From Hyphomicrobiales bacterium (GTDB lineage: Bacteria > Pseudomonadota > Alphaproteobacteria > Rhizobiales > Beijerinckiaceae), in the NCBI GenBank assembly GCA_017302635.1, contig JAFLCX010000002.1, forward strand, positions 186,001 to 250,000: DNA of 64,000 bases. The letters run 5' to 3'. The notes beneath the pieces are model-generated. The model worked only from the letters and a program-made list of their open reading frames with translations, had not been told where the DNA came from and did not search any database. This document shows positions 50,821 to 59,104 of the stretch, piece after piece (the stretch's first letter is position 1; every line of letters starts with the position of its first letter). A program made the position numbers and the translations under genes.

Positions 50821-52782
50821 GTGCTGGCAGACGCCACGGCGGTTTTGGATACGTTCCCGAAATGGCTGGCCCATCAGGCCCGCACGCGGCCGGCGCGGCC
50901 GGGGATGCGGCACAAGGATCTCGGCATCTGGACCGAATGGTCGTGGGCTGAGGTCGAGCGCAAGGTGCGGGCCTACGCAGTCGGCCTGATGGCGCATGGG
51001 CTTCAGCGTGGCGACAAGGTCGCGATCATCGGCAACAATCGTCCGAAACTCTACTGGTCGATGATGGCCGTGCAATGCGCGGGTGGCATCCCGGTTCCGG
51101 TCTATGCCGATGCCGTGGCCGACGAGATGGCCTATGTGCTTGATCATTCCGAAGTGCGATTCGCCTGCGTGCAGGATCAGGAGCAGGTCGACAAGCTTCT
51201 ATCTGTTGTCGATCGCGTGCCGAATATTGCTCTCGTTTTCTACGACGAGCCGCGCGGTTTGCGCGGTTACGATCATTCGCGGCTGCAGGCCATCGATGAG
51301 GTCATTGCGCAGGGCGAAGCCGCCATGCTGGCCGACCCGGATGCTGTGCGCCGCCTCGATGCCTCGATCGCGGCAGGCTCGGGCGACGATATCTCGGTGA
51401 TGCTCTACACCTCCGGCACGACGGGGCGTTCGAAAGGCGTGATGCTTTCCGCCGGGCGCTGCATTGCCGCGGCACGTGACACGGTGGCGTTCGACAAGCT
51501 CTCCGATCAGGACAACGTGATCGCCTATCTGCCGCTCGCCTGGGTGGGCGATCACTATCTCAATTATGCCCAGGCCCTGATTGCGGGATTCTGCATCAAT
51601 TGCCCCGAAAGCCCGGAAACGGCGGTGGAGGATCGCCGCGAGATCGGGAATACTTATGCCTTCGCGCCGCCGCGCGTGTTCGAGGGCATGCTGACCCGCA
51701 TCATGATCCGCATGGAGGATGCCGGTTGGCTCAAGCGGAAGATGTTCCACTACTACATGGGCGTCGCCAAAAAATGGGGCGAGAAGATCCTCGATGGGAA
51801 GCCCGTGCCAGTCCTCGCGCGCCTGAATTACGCGATCGGTGATCTGCTTGTTTACGGCCCGCTCAAAAACGTGATGGGGCTCACCACCGTGCGTGTTGGC
51901 TACACCGCCGGTGAGGCGATTGGGCCGGAGCTGTTCTCGTTTTTCCGTTCGATCGGGCTCAATCTCAAGCAGCTTTACGGACAGACCGAAGCCTTCCTGT
52001 TCGTCACCTGCCAGACCGATACCGGCGTGCGTGCTGATTGTGTCGGGCCAGCCACGCCGAATGTCGAGATCCGCATCGCCGAGGATGGTGAGGTTCTTTA
52101 CAAATCGCCGGGGCAGTTTGTCGGCTATTTCAAGGAGCCCGAAAAAACGGCCGAAACGATGACCCCGGATGGTTTCGTGAAAACCGGCGATGCCGGCTTC
52201 TTCGAGAAAGACGGTCAGCTGCGCATCATCGACCGCGCCAAGGATGTTGGCAAGTTGAAGAACGGCGCGCTTTACGCGCCGAAATACATCGAGAACAAGC
52301 TGAAATTCTTCCCCAACATCCGCGAGGCTGTGGCTTTCGGACAGGGCGAGGACATGGTGACCTGTTTCATCAACATCGACCTTGTCGCGGTCGGCAACTG
52401 GGCCGAGCGCAACAATGTCTCCTACGGTTCCTATCAGGAACTCGCGGGCCACCCTCAGGTCTACGAGATCATCGCCGGGCATGTGGCTGAGGTGAACCGG
52501 CAACTCGCCGAAGAACCGATGATGGCGCGCTCGCAGATCGGGCGTTTCCTCATCCTCCACAAGGAACTCGACGCCGATGACGGGGAACTCACGCGCACGC
52601 AGAAGGTGCGGCGCGGCTTCATCGCCGAGCGTTACGCGCCACTCGTGAAAGCGCTCTACGATGGCTCGAAGGAGGCGGATATTTCGACTGAAGTCACGTT
52701 CGAGGATGGTCGCAAAGGCGTCATTTCGGCGCGCGTGAAGGTGATGGATGCGAAGATCGCACCCATCGCTCAGGCGGCTTGA
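50821..52782 (+). CDS. AMP-dependent acyl/aryl-CoA synthetase
   Basis: A 653-residue AMP-forming ligase of the long-chain fatty-acid-CoA ligase family. The AMP-binding P-loop is VMLYTSGTTGRSKGVMLSAG, with YGQTEAFLFVTCQ and VKTGDAGFFEKDGQLRIIDR downstream. The motif at the hinge, DRAKDVGKLKNGALYAPKYI, is normal in the large (FACS/bubblegum) subgroup. The start is GTG at 50821, preceded by AGGGAGA. It is the first gene of an operon with a Liv-type ABC transporter, whose imported acid it probably activates with CoA. Fatty, aromatic and terpenoid acids are all conceivable. Confidence 0.92.
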   Translation: MLADATAVLDTFPKWLAHQARTRPARPGMRHKDLGIWTEWSWAEVERKVRAYAVGLMAHGLQRGDKVAIIGNNRPKLYWSMMAVQCAGGIPVPVYADAVADEMAYVLDHSEVRFACVQDQEQVDKLLSVVDRVPNIALVFYDEPRGLRGYDHSRLQAIDEVIAQGEAAMLADPDAVRRLDASIAAGSGDDISVMLYTSGTTGRSKGVMLSAGRCIAAARDTVAFDKLSDQDNVIAYLPLAWVGDHYLNYAQALIAGFCINCPESPETAVEDRREIGNTYAFAPPRVFEGMLTRIMIRMEDAGWLKRKMFHYYMGVAKKWGEKILDGKPVPVLARLNYAIGDLLVYGPLKNVMGLTTVRVGYTAGEAIGPELFSFFRSIGLNLKQLYGQTEAFLFVTCQTDTGVRADCVGPATPNVEIRIAEDGEVLYKSPGQFVGYFKEPEKTAETMTPDGFVKTGDAGFFEKDGQLRIIDRAKDVGKLKNGALYAPKYIENKLKFFPNIREAVAFGQGEDMVTCFINIDLVAVGNWAERNNVSYGSYQELAGHPQVYEIIAGHVAEVNRQLAEEPMMARSQIGRFLILHKELDADDGELTRTQKVRRGFIAERYAPLVKALYDGSKEADISTEVTFEDGRKGVISARVKVMDAKIAPIAQAA

Positions 52783-52793
52783 GGAGCATGCTC

Positions 52794-53588
52794 ATGGTTC
52801 CCGCCCAGCACATTGCACCCGGCGACGCGTTGCTCAAGGTCGAGAATGTCTCGCTTCGATTTGGCGGCGTGAAAGCCATCACCGATGTCTCGTTTGATAT
52901 CAAGAAAGGCGAGATCCGCGCCATCATCGGCCCAAACGGGGCGGGCAAGACCTCAATGCTCAACGTCATCAACGGGTTCTACCATCCGCAGGAGGGGTTG
53001 ATCACCTACAAGGGTGCGACACGCGCCAAGATGAAGCCCTATGTCGCGGCCAGCCAGGGCATTGCGCGCACGTTCCAGAACGTGGCGCTGTTCAAGGGCA
53101 TGTCGACGCTCGACAACATCATGGTGGGCCGCACGCTCAAGATGAAATCGAGTTTCTTCTGGCAGGTTTTCCGGCATGGCCCGGCGATGCAGGAGGAGAT
53201 TGTCCATCGCCGCATGGTGGAGGAAATCATCGATTTTCTGGAGATCGAGCACATCCGCAAGGTCCCGGTCGGCAAGCTGCCCTATGGGCTGCAAAAGCGG
53301 GTTGAGTTGGGCCGAGCGCTCGCGATGGAGCCGGAATTGCTGCTGCTCGATGAGCCGATGGCCGGCATGAACCTCGAGGAGAAGGAGGACATGTGCCGGT
53401 TCATTCTCGATGTGAAGGAACAATACGGCACCACCATCGCCCTAATCGAGCACGATATGGGCGTAGTGATGGACCTTTCGGACCGGGTCGTCGTGCTCGA
53501 ATATGGCCGCAAGATCGCCGATGGCACGCCCGATGAGGTGAAGGCCGATCAGGCCGTGATCGACGCCTATCTCGGCGTGGCGCACTGA
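52794..53588 (+). CDS. Liv-type ABC transporter ATP-binding protein LivG-like
   Basis: A 264-residue ATPase. Walker A is GPNGAGKTS; the LivG-type ISQGIARTFQNV equivalent is ASQGIARTFQNVALFKGMST. The signature is degenerate (LPYGLQKRVELGRAL, with Tyr-Gly instead of Ser-Gly-Gly), as is common in the LivG branch. Walker B is LLLLDEPMAGMN and the switch His is in IEHDMGVVM. GAGGAG lies seven bases before the ATG at 52794, which decides the start over two earlier in-frame codons. It is tightly downstream of the ligase. With LivF it powers the two permeases. Confidence 0.92.
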   Translation: MVPAQHIAPGDALLKVENVSLRFGGVKAITDVSFDIKKGEIRAIIGPNGAGKTSMLNVINGFYHPQEGLITYKGATRAKMKPYVAASQGIARTFQNVALFKGMSTLDNIMVGRTLKMKSSFFWQVFRHGPAMQEEIVHRRMVEEIIDFLEIEHIRKVPVGKLPYGLQKRVELGRALAMEPELLLLDEPMAGMNLEEKEDMCRFILDVKEQYGTTIALIEHDMGVVMDLSDRVVVLEYGRKIADGTPDEVKADQAVIDAYLGVAH

Positions 53589-53609
53589 AAAGGGGAGAGA
53601 GAAAAGCTC

Positions 53610-54560
53610 ATGCTTTACAATATCTTCATCGACCCTTTCATGCAGATGGGCGCAGCGCCCGACCTTCTGGTCCAGACCATCTGGGAAGGTCTCGTCGCCG
53701 GGGTGCTCTATGCGCTGATCGCGCTCGGATTTGTGCTGATCTTCAAGGCCTCGGGTGTCTTCAATTTCGCGCAGGGCATCATGGTGGTGTTCGCCGGGCT
53801 TACGCTCGTGGGGCTGCACCAGAAGGGCGTGCCGGCCTGGCTCGCCTTGTTCCTCACCATCGGGGTGATGGGCATCCTTGCGATGGCCGTCGAGCGGGTG
53901 GTGCTGCGGCCGCTGGTCAACCAGCCTGACATCATCCTGTTTATGGCCACGTTCGGGCTCACCTTCATCATCATCGGGCTAGGCGAGTTTATTTTCGGCG
54001 GCGAGCCCAAGCAGATGATCGCCGATGAACTCGGCCTGCCGCAGGGCACGATGCGGTTCGATATCCTGGGCGGGAAGGTGATCATCCAGAAAATCGACGT
54101 GGCGGCGGCGGTGATCGCCTCGCTGATGATCGCGGCTCTGGCCCTGTTCTTCCAGTATACCCGGATCGGGCGGGCCCTGCGGGCGGTGGCGGACAGCCAC
54201 AAGGCGGCGCTGTCGGTCGGCATCTCGCTCAACCAGATCTGGGTGATCGTGTGGTTCGCAGCCGGCATCGTGGCGCTGATCACCGGCATCATGTGGGGGG
54301 CTCGTTCCGATGTGTCCTTCGGCTTGCAGATCATCGCCCTGAAAGCCCTGCCGGTGCTGATCCTCGGCGGCTTCACCTCGGTTCCCGGCGCGATTGTCGG
54401 CGGGCTGATCATCGGGGTGGGCGAGAAGCTCGCTGAATTCTACTGGGGCCCGCTGGTGGGCGGCGGCATCGAGAACTGGGTGGCTTACGTGATCGCACTC
54501 GCCTTCCTGATGGTGCGGCCGCAGGGCCTGTTTGGCGACAAGATCATCGAGCGCGTGTGA
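53610..54560 (+). CDS. Branched-chain amino-acid-type ABC permease LivH-like
   Basis: A 316-residue permease with eight to nine membrane segments. It starts MLYNIFIDPFMQMGAAPDLL, and the LivH signature is visible around GLVAGVLYALIALGFVLIFK, ASGVFNFAQGIMVVFAGLTL and, late, GGFTSVPGAIVGGLIIGVGE. AGGGGAGAGAG precedes the ATG. It heterodimerises with the next gene. The substrate may be an organic or aromatic acid rather than an amino acid, given the ligase in the operon. Confidence 0.93.
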   Translation: MLYNIFIDPFMQMGAAPDLLVQTIWEGLVAGVLYALIALGFVLIFKASGVFNFAQGIMVVFAGLTLVGLHQKGVPAWLALFLTIGVMGILAMAVERVVLRPLVNQPDIILFMATFGLTFIIIGLGEFIFGGEPKQMIADELGLPQGTMRFDILGGKVIIQKIDVAAAVIASLMIAALALFFQYTRIGRALRAVADSHKAALSVGISLNQIWVIVWFAAGIVALITGIMWGARSDVSFGLQIIALKALPVLILGGFTSVPGAIVGGLIIGVGEKLAEFYWGPLVGGGIENWVAYVIALAFLMVRPQGLFGDKIIERV

Positions 54561-54578
54561 GAGGGGCAGAACCAAGCC

Positions 54579-55658
54579 ATGTTTTACCGCGAGGCTGGCC
54601 AATACAAGAAGACCTACTCGGCAGATATGGCCGTGTTCCCGCTGTTGCAGGATCGGGTCGGCATTGCCGTCATCCTGCTGGTGGCGGCGGTGATCATCCC
54701 GTTCTTCGGCTCGAATTTCTTCATCTCCACGGTGATGATTCCGTTTCTGGTTTTCGCGCTGGCGGCGATGGGGCTGAACATCGTCACGGGCTACACGGGG
54801 CTGATTTCGCTCGGCACCGGCGCCTTTATGGGGGTGGGGGCCTATGCCTGCTACAAGCTCACCACTTACTTCCCCGGTGTGCCGATCATCATTTGGATCA
54901 TCGCCTCGGGTTTTTTCTCGGCGGCGGTCGGCGCGATCTTCGGCCTGCCATCCCTGCGGATCAAGGGGTTCTATCTCGCGGTCGCGACGCTCGCGGCCCA
55001 GTTTTTCCTCGAGTGGTGCTTCGTGCGCATTCCGTGGCTCTTCAACTACAATGCCTCGGGCGCGATCGAGGTTCCCACGCGCTGGATTTTCGGCATTCCG
55101 ATCACGGGGCCGAATGCCACGCCGATGACGCGTTACTATGTCATTCTCGGCATTGTCGTGCTGATGACCTGGGTCGCCTCGAACATCCTGCATGGCCGGA
55201 TCGGACGCAGTTTCATGGCCGTGCGCGACATGGATATCGCGGCTGAACTCATGGGCATCCGCCTCTTGCGCACCAAGCTTCTCGCCTTCGCGCTGTCGTC
55301 ATTTTATTGCGGCGTCGCGGGCGCGACGATGATGTTCCTCTGGTATGGCGGCGGCGAGGCCTCCGATGCCTTCAATATCAATCAGAGCTTCATCATCCTG
55401 TTCATGGTGATCATCGGAGGGCTCGGCTCCCTGATCGGCTGCTTTTTCGGCGCGGCCCTGCTGCACGTGATCCCGATCATCCTGAAATTCGGCCTGCCTG
55501 CGATCGGCGTGCCACTCGCTGGTGCGACCGCCGAGCATCTCAACCATCTGCTGGTCGGCGGGCTGATCATCTTCTTCCTGATCGTCGAACCGCACGGCCT
55601 CGCGCGGCTCTGGCAGATCACGAAGCAGAAACTTCGAACATGGCCCTTCCCCTATTGA
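54579..55658 (+). CDS. Branched-chain amino-acid-type ABC permease LivM-like
   Basis: A 359-residue permease. The N-terminus (MFYREAGQYKKTYSADMAVF) is cytosolic. The LivM family stretch GLNIVTGYTGLISLGTGAFM, followed by GVGAYACYKLTTYF, is clear, as is SFMAVRDMDIAAELMGIRLL in the cytosolic loop. Eight to nine spans are predicted. The gene starts 18 bases after LivH. Its C-terminal tail (QITKQKLRTWPFPY) is typical of the branch associated with acyl-CoA-ligase operons (from memory, moderate confidence). Confidence 0.92.
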   Translation: MFYREAGQYKKTYSADMAVFPLLQDRVGIAVILLVAAVIIPFFGSNFFISTVMIPFLVFALAAMGLNIVTGYTGLISLGTGAFMGVGAYACYKLTTYFPGVPIIIWIIASGFFSAAVGAIFGLPSLRIKGFYLAVATLAAQFFLEWCFVRIPWLFNYNASGAIEVPTRWIFGIPITGPNATPMTRYYVILGIVVLMTWVASNILHGRIGRSFMAVRDMDIAAELMGIRLLRTKLLAFALSSFYCGVAGATMMFLWYGGGEASDAFNINQSFIILFMVIIGGLGSLIGCFFGAALLHVIPIILKFGLPAIGVPLAGATAEHLNHLLVGGLIIFFLIVEPHGLARLWQITKQKLRTWPFPY

Positions 55659-55751
55659 GGGGCACACAGAATTCCTGGCCGCTTTCGAGTGGCGAGGCAG
55701 AATGAAGACCCAGAGGAGCCCGGGGAGAGGTTCCATCGAAGGAGGACGCCA

Positions 55752-57074
55752 ATGAAGAAGACCCTGATGCTCGCGGCTTTTGCCGCAGCCTTTGCGGGCG
55801 CAGCGCCGCTGCCGGTCGCCGCGCAGGATACCGTTTATGTGCCGCTTCTCACCTACCGCACCGGCCCCTTTGCCGGCTCCGGCGTGCACATCGCCAACGG
55901 CATGCGCGATTACCTCGAAATGCTCAACCAGCGCGATGGCGGCATTGGCGGGGCGCGCATCATCATCGAGGAATGCGAAACGGGCTACGACACCAAGAAA
56001 GGTGTTGAGTGCTATGAAAGCGTGAAGTCGAAGAATCCCGTGGTCGTGAACCCCTATTCCACGGGCATCACACTCCAGATCATCCCCAAGGCGGCGGTCG
56101 ACAAGATCCCGGTTCTCTCGATGGCGTATGGCCTCTCGGCCTCAGCGGATGGCGAGAATTTCCCCTGGATTTTCAACCCGCCCGCGACCTATTGGGATGG
56201 CGCCTCGGTGTTCGTGAAGCATGTTGCACAGGTTGAGGGCGGCCTCGACAAGCTCAAGGGCAAGACCCTTGGCCTGCTGCATCTCGATGCGCCGTTCGGC
56301 AAGGAACCGATCCCGGTTCTCGAAGCGATGGCCAAGCAATATGGCTTCAACCTGAAGCTCTATCCGGTTCCCGCCGCGCAGATGCAGAACCAGGGCTCGC
56401 AATGGCTCGCCATCCGGCGTGACCGCGTGGACTGGATCTACAATCAGGGCTGGGGCGCCATGAACCCCACGGCCGTGAAGGAAGCGATCAAGAACGGCTT
56501 CCCGATCGACAAGCTCGTGGGTGTCTGGTGGGCTGGTGGCGATGACGATGCGCGCGCCGGTGAAGCTCAGGCCAAGGGCTACAAGACGCTGAACTTCCAT
56601 AATACCGGCGCGAATTTCCCAGTGATGCAGGACATCCTGAAGCATGTCTTCGACAAGAATCTCAGCCAGGCCAAGCGTGAGCAGGTGGGCGAGAACCTCT
56701 ACAATCGCGGTGTCTACAACTCCATGCTGATCGCCGAAGCTGTGCGCACGGCCCAGCGGATCACCGGCAAGAAGGCGGTTGTGGGCGAAGATGTGCGGCG
56801 CGGCTTCGAGGCGCTCAACCTCACCGAGGCACGGCTCAAGGAAATCGGCATGGAGGGCTTCGCGAATCCTGTCCGTATCACCTGCGCCGATCATAACGGC
56901 CACAACAAGGTGTTCGTCTCGCAATGGGATGGCACGAAATACGTGAAGGCCTCGGATTGGATGGACCCGATCAAGGAACTCGTCCGTCCGCTGATCGAGG
57001 CCGAAGCGAAAGACTTCGTGACGAAGAACACCGGCTGGCCGAAGCGCACGGAAGCCTGCGAGAAAGCGGCGTAA
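55752..57074 (+). CDS. ABC transporter periplasmic binding protein, Liv-type
   Basis: A 440-residue periplasmic type-I binding protein (peripla_BP_6). The signal peptide is MKKTLMLAAFAAAFAGAAPL with cleavage near PVAAQ. The mature protein reads DTVYVPLLTYRTGPFAGSGV, and shows ARIIIEECETGYDTKKGVEC and later WWAGGDDDARAGEAQAKGYK. GGAGG lies six bases upstream of the ATG. Length (440) exceeds that of LivK (about 370), matching the branch that binds aromatic or other hydrophobic acids, but specificity is not proven. It lies between the permeases and LivF in the operon. Confidence 0.92.
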   Translation: MKKTLMLAAFAAAFAGAAPLPVAAQDTVYVPLLTYRTGPFAGSGVHIANGMRDYLEMLNQRDGGIGGARIIIEECETGYDTKKGVECYESVKSKNPVVVNPYSTGITLQIIPKAAVDKIPVLSMAYGLSASADGENFPWIFNPPATYWDGASVFVKHVAQVEGGLDKLKGKTLGLLHLDAPFGKEPIPVLEAMAKQYGFNLKLYPVPAAQMQNQGSQWLAIRRDRVDWIYNQGWGAMNPTAVKEAIKNGFPIDKLVGVWWAGGDDDARAGEAQAKGYKTLNFHNTGANFPVMQDILKHVFDKNLSQAKREQVGENLYNRGVYNSMLIAEAVRTAQRITGKKAVVGEDVRRGFEALNLTEARLKEIGMEGFANPVRITCADHNGHNKVFVSQWDGTKYVKASDWMDPIKELVRPLIEAEAKDFVTKNTGWPKRTEACEKAA

Positions 57075-57136
57075 GCCCAGCATGAAGAGTGGGCCGGGCG
57101 GTTCGCTGCCCGGCCTCCCCCACGGAGGAACCTGTC

Positions 57137-57967
57137 ATGAATGCTGCCCCGCAAGCCGCGATTGCCGAGCCCATCCTCTCGGTCAACAACATCGAGGTGA
57201 TCTACGATCATGTCGTGCTGGTGCTGAAAGGCGTTTCGCTCACGGTGCCCCGCGGTGGCATCGTTGCCCTGCTTGGGGCGAATGGCGCGGGCAAGACAAC
57301 GACACTTAAGGCGATTTCCAACCTGCTCAAGGCCGAACGCGGTGATGTCACAAAAGGTTCGATCATCTTTGAAGGCGAACGCGTCGATACGATGAGCCCG
57401 GCCGATCTGGTGCGGCGGGGTTGCATTCAGGTGATGGAGGGCCGGCACTGCTTCGGGCACCTCACCATCGAGGAAAACCTGCTCACCGGCGCCTTCACCC
57501 GCAAGGATGGCCGCGCAGCCATCAAGCGCGACATGGAAATGGTCTACACCTATTTCCCGCGCCTGCGGCAACGCATGAAATCCATGTCCGGCTACACCTC
57601 GGGCGGCGAACAGCAGATGTGCGCCATCGGCCGGGCCTTGATGAGTCGCCCGAAAATGATCCTGCTCGACGAGCCGTCAATGGGCCTTGCTCCGCAGATC
57701 GTTGAGGAGATTTTCGAGATCGTGAAGGATCTGAATGCCAAGGAAGGTGTCTCCTTCCTGCTCGCTGAGCAGAACACCAATATGGCGCTGAAATACGCGA
57801 CCTACGGTTACATCATGGAGACGGGCCGAATCGTCATGGACGGCGATGCGCAGTCCTTGCGCGAGAACGAGGATGTGAAGGAATTCTATCTCGGCGTCTC
57901 GGGTGGCGACAAGAAATCGTTCCGTGATGTGAAGAGTTACAAGCGCCGTAAACGTTGGCTGGCCTGA
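57137..57967 (+). CDS. Liv-type ABC transporter ATP-binding protein LivF-like
   Basis: A 276-residue ATPase. Walker A is GANGAGKTT, the signature is TSGGEQQMCAIGRALM, Walker B is ILLDEPSMGLAPQI, and the glutamine switch is in LLAEQNTNMALKYA. The ATG at 57137 has GGAGGAA upstream; an earlier ATG at 57089 has no site and adds 16 unrelated residues. It is the last gene of the six-gene operon. A palindromic repeat begins two bases after its stop and may end the transcript. Confidence 0.93.
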   Translation: MNAAPQAAIAEPILSVNNIEVIYDHVVLVLKGVSLTVPRGGIVALLGANGAGKTTTLKAISNLLKAERGDVTKGSIIFEGERVDTMSPADLVRRGCIQVMEGRHCFGHLTIEENLLTGAFTRKDGRAAIKRDMEMVYTYFPRLRQRMKSMSGYTSGGEQQMCAIGRALMSRPKMILLDEPSMGLAPQIVEEIFEIVKDLNAKEGVSFLLAEQNTNMALKYATYGYIMETGRIVMDGDAQSLRENEDVKEFYLGVSGGDKKSFRDVKSYKRRKRWLA

Positions 57968-57968
57968 A

Positions 57969-58010
57969 CATTTTTATGCGAAGTGGCCACCGGTTCGCGT
58001 GACGAAAATG
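57969..58010. repeat. Rhizobial-type intergenic palindromic repeat, copy 3
   Basis: Outer arms CATTTT (57969-57974) and AAAATG (58005-58010), inner arms GCGAA (57978-57982) and TTCGC (57994-57998), core GTGGCCACCGG. It aligns with copy 1 on the opposite strand almost base for base in the arms. It is sited between the livF stop and the convergent half-permease gene, as expected for a terminator-like intergenic element. Confidence 0.75.
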
Positions 58011-58032
58011 CAAGCGGAGATAGGCTCCATCA

Positions 58033-58524
58033 TCAACGCGCCAGCATCGTTATACCGGCCGCGAGAAACGGAAACGGTAGCGATACCGCGACGCGCAAAA
58101 CCACGATCCGCCAGGGCATCGAGGGAATTTCCCACGTGATCATGCGGTTGAATGTAAGAAGAGACCACGCGGTGACGTAAGCCACGACCTGCGCGAGATC
58201 AGCCCCCGCCTTCAGCGATGCCGCCCCGATCGCGTAGCCCACCACCGGCCCGCCCGGTGTGAGAGCGCCTGCAAGGCTCGCGAGTGCCGTTCCGGCCCAG
58301 CCCGAATTCGGGCCGAACAGGGCCAGCACTGTCTCCTTCGGCAGGAGATGCGCGAGAAACCCTGAGCCCAGGATGCCGATGGCGAGCCGCGGCAGGAGGT
58401 GCATGAACTGCGTCCGCGCATCCGCAAACCCGTCACTGAGAAGGGCCGGGGAGCGTCGATAGGCGATGATGCACAAGGCTGCCGCGATCAGCGCCAACAG
58501 GGTCGTAAATCCGATGACGATCAT
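58033..58524 (-). CDS. Half-size permease B (ArsP_1/DUF318-like)
   Basis: A 163-residue membrane protein with four to five spans. Its central motif LTPGGPVVGYAIGAASLKAG, with later AWSLLTFNRMITWEIPSMPW, resembles half of the DUF318/ArsP_1 permease fold (PF03773; full proteins are about 300 residues). The start overlaps the preceding half-permease by four bases (ATGA). It is paralogous to that gene: both have LP...G...LL..ET...G..SG..G, then a Pro-x-Gly-Pro turn, GAD, and NR.I.WE.P. The pair probably forms a heterodimer. The transported substrate is unknown. Confidence 0.83.
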   Translation of the reverse strand: MIVIGFTTLLALIAAALCIIAYRRSPALLSDGFADARTQFMHLLPRLAIGILGSGFLAHLLPKETVLALFGPNSGWAGTALASLAGALTPGGPVVGYAIGAASLKAGADLAQVVAYVTAWSLLTFNRMITWEIPSMPWRIVVLRVAVSLPFPFLAAGITMLAR

Positions 58525-59102
58525 CTCGGCGTCTCCGGACCTTTACCGCGCGCGAGGCTATCGAGGAATTTCGCTCGGGCCACAAGCCCGAGCAAGATTG
58601 GCATGGGCAGCGAGATCAGGAAGCGGTACAGGACGAAATCTGTGCCGAAAAACGGCATTTCCCAGATGATGGCCCGGTTGATCCCCAACAGCAGCCACCC
58701 TGATACGAAAGCGATCGCCGCTCCCCGGTCGGCACCGCTGACCAGCAGGACGGCGGCGAGCGGGAAGATGGTAAAAGGCCCCGCTGGGAACAGGGTTCCG
58801 ATCAGCGTGGCGATCGCGAGACCTTTCAGTCCCGAGCCTTCGCCGATGTGTTTTTCGATGGTTTCGCGCGCGATCAGGAGGCGGATCAACCCACCGATCA
58901 GGCAACCCAACATGACTTTCGGCAAGATGGTGAGGAAGAGCCAGGCGTCTTCCAACAGGATATGCTGCGAGACGGCGATGCCGTCCCGCGCTGTGACCCA
59001 GATTATCGATCCGAATGACAGGACAGCGACGATGGCGAAGCCCCAATCTAGGGACGCGCGCCGTGTGGCCTTGGGTAATCCTGTCGGTCGATCGTCCGGC
59101 AA
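58521..59102 (-). CDS. Half-size permease A (ArsP_1/DUF318-like)
   Basis: A 193-residue membrane protein with an extra N-terminal segment (DWGFAIVAVLSFGSIIWVTA) before the shared fold. The core motif is TLFPAGPFTIFPLAAVLLVS, followed by GADRGAAIAFVSGWLLLGIN and RAIIWEMPFF. The start is a TTG at 59102, with AAAGG seven bases upstream. It lies two bases after the DUF533 stop, and overlaps its paralogue by four bases. The gene order DUF533 - half A - half B with coupled starts indicates one functional unit. Identity as a permease is good; function is unknown. Confidence 0.83.
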   Translation of the reverse strand: MPDDRPTGLPKATRRASLDWGFAIVAVLSFGSIIWVTARDGIAVSQHILLEDAWLFLTILPKVMLGCLIGGLIRLLIARETIEKHIGEGSGLKGLAIATLIGTLFPAGPFTIFPLAAVLLVSGADRGAAIAFVSGWLLLGINRAIIWEMPFFGTDFVLYRFLISLPMPILLGLVARAKFLDSLARGKGPETPR

Positions 59103-59104
59103 GT

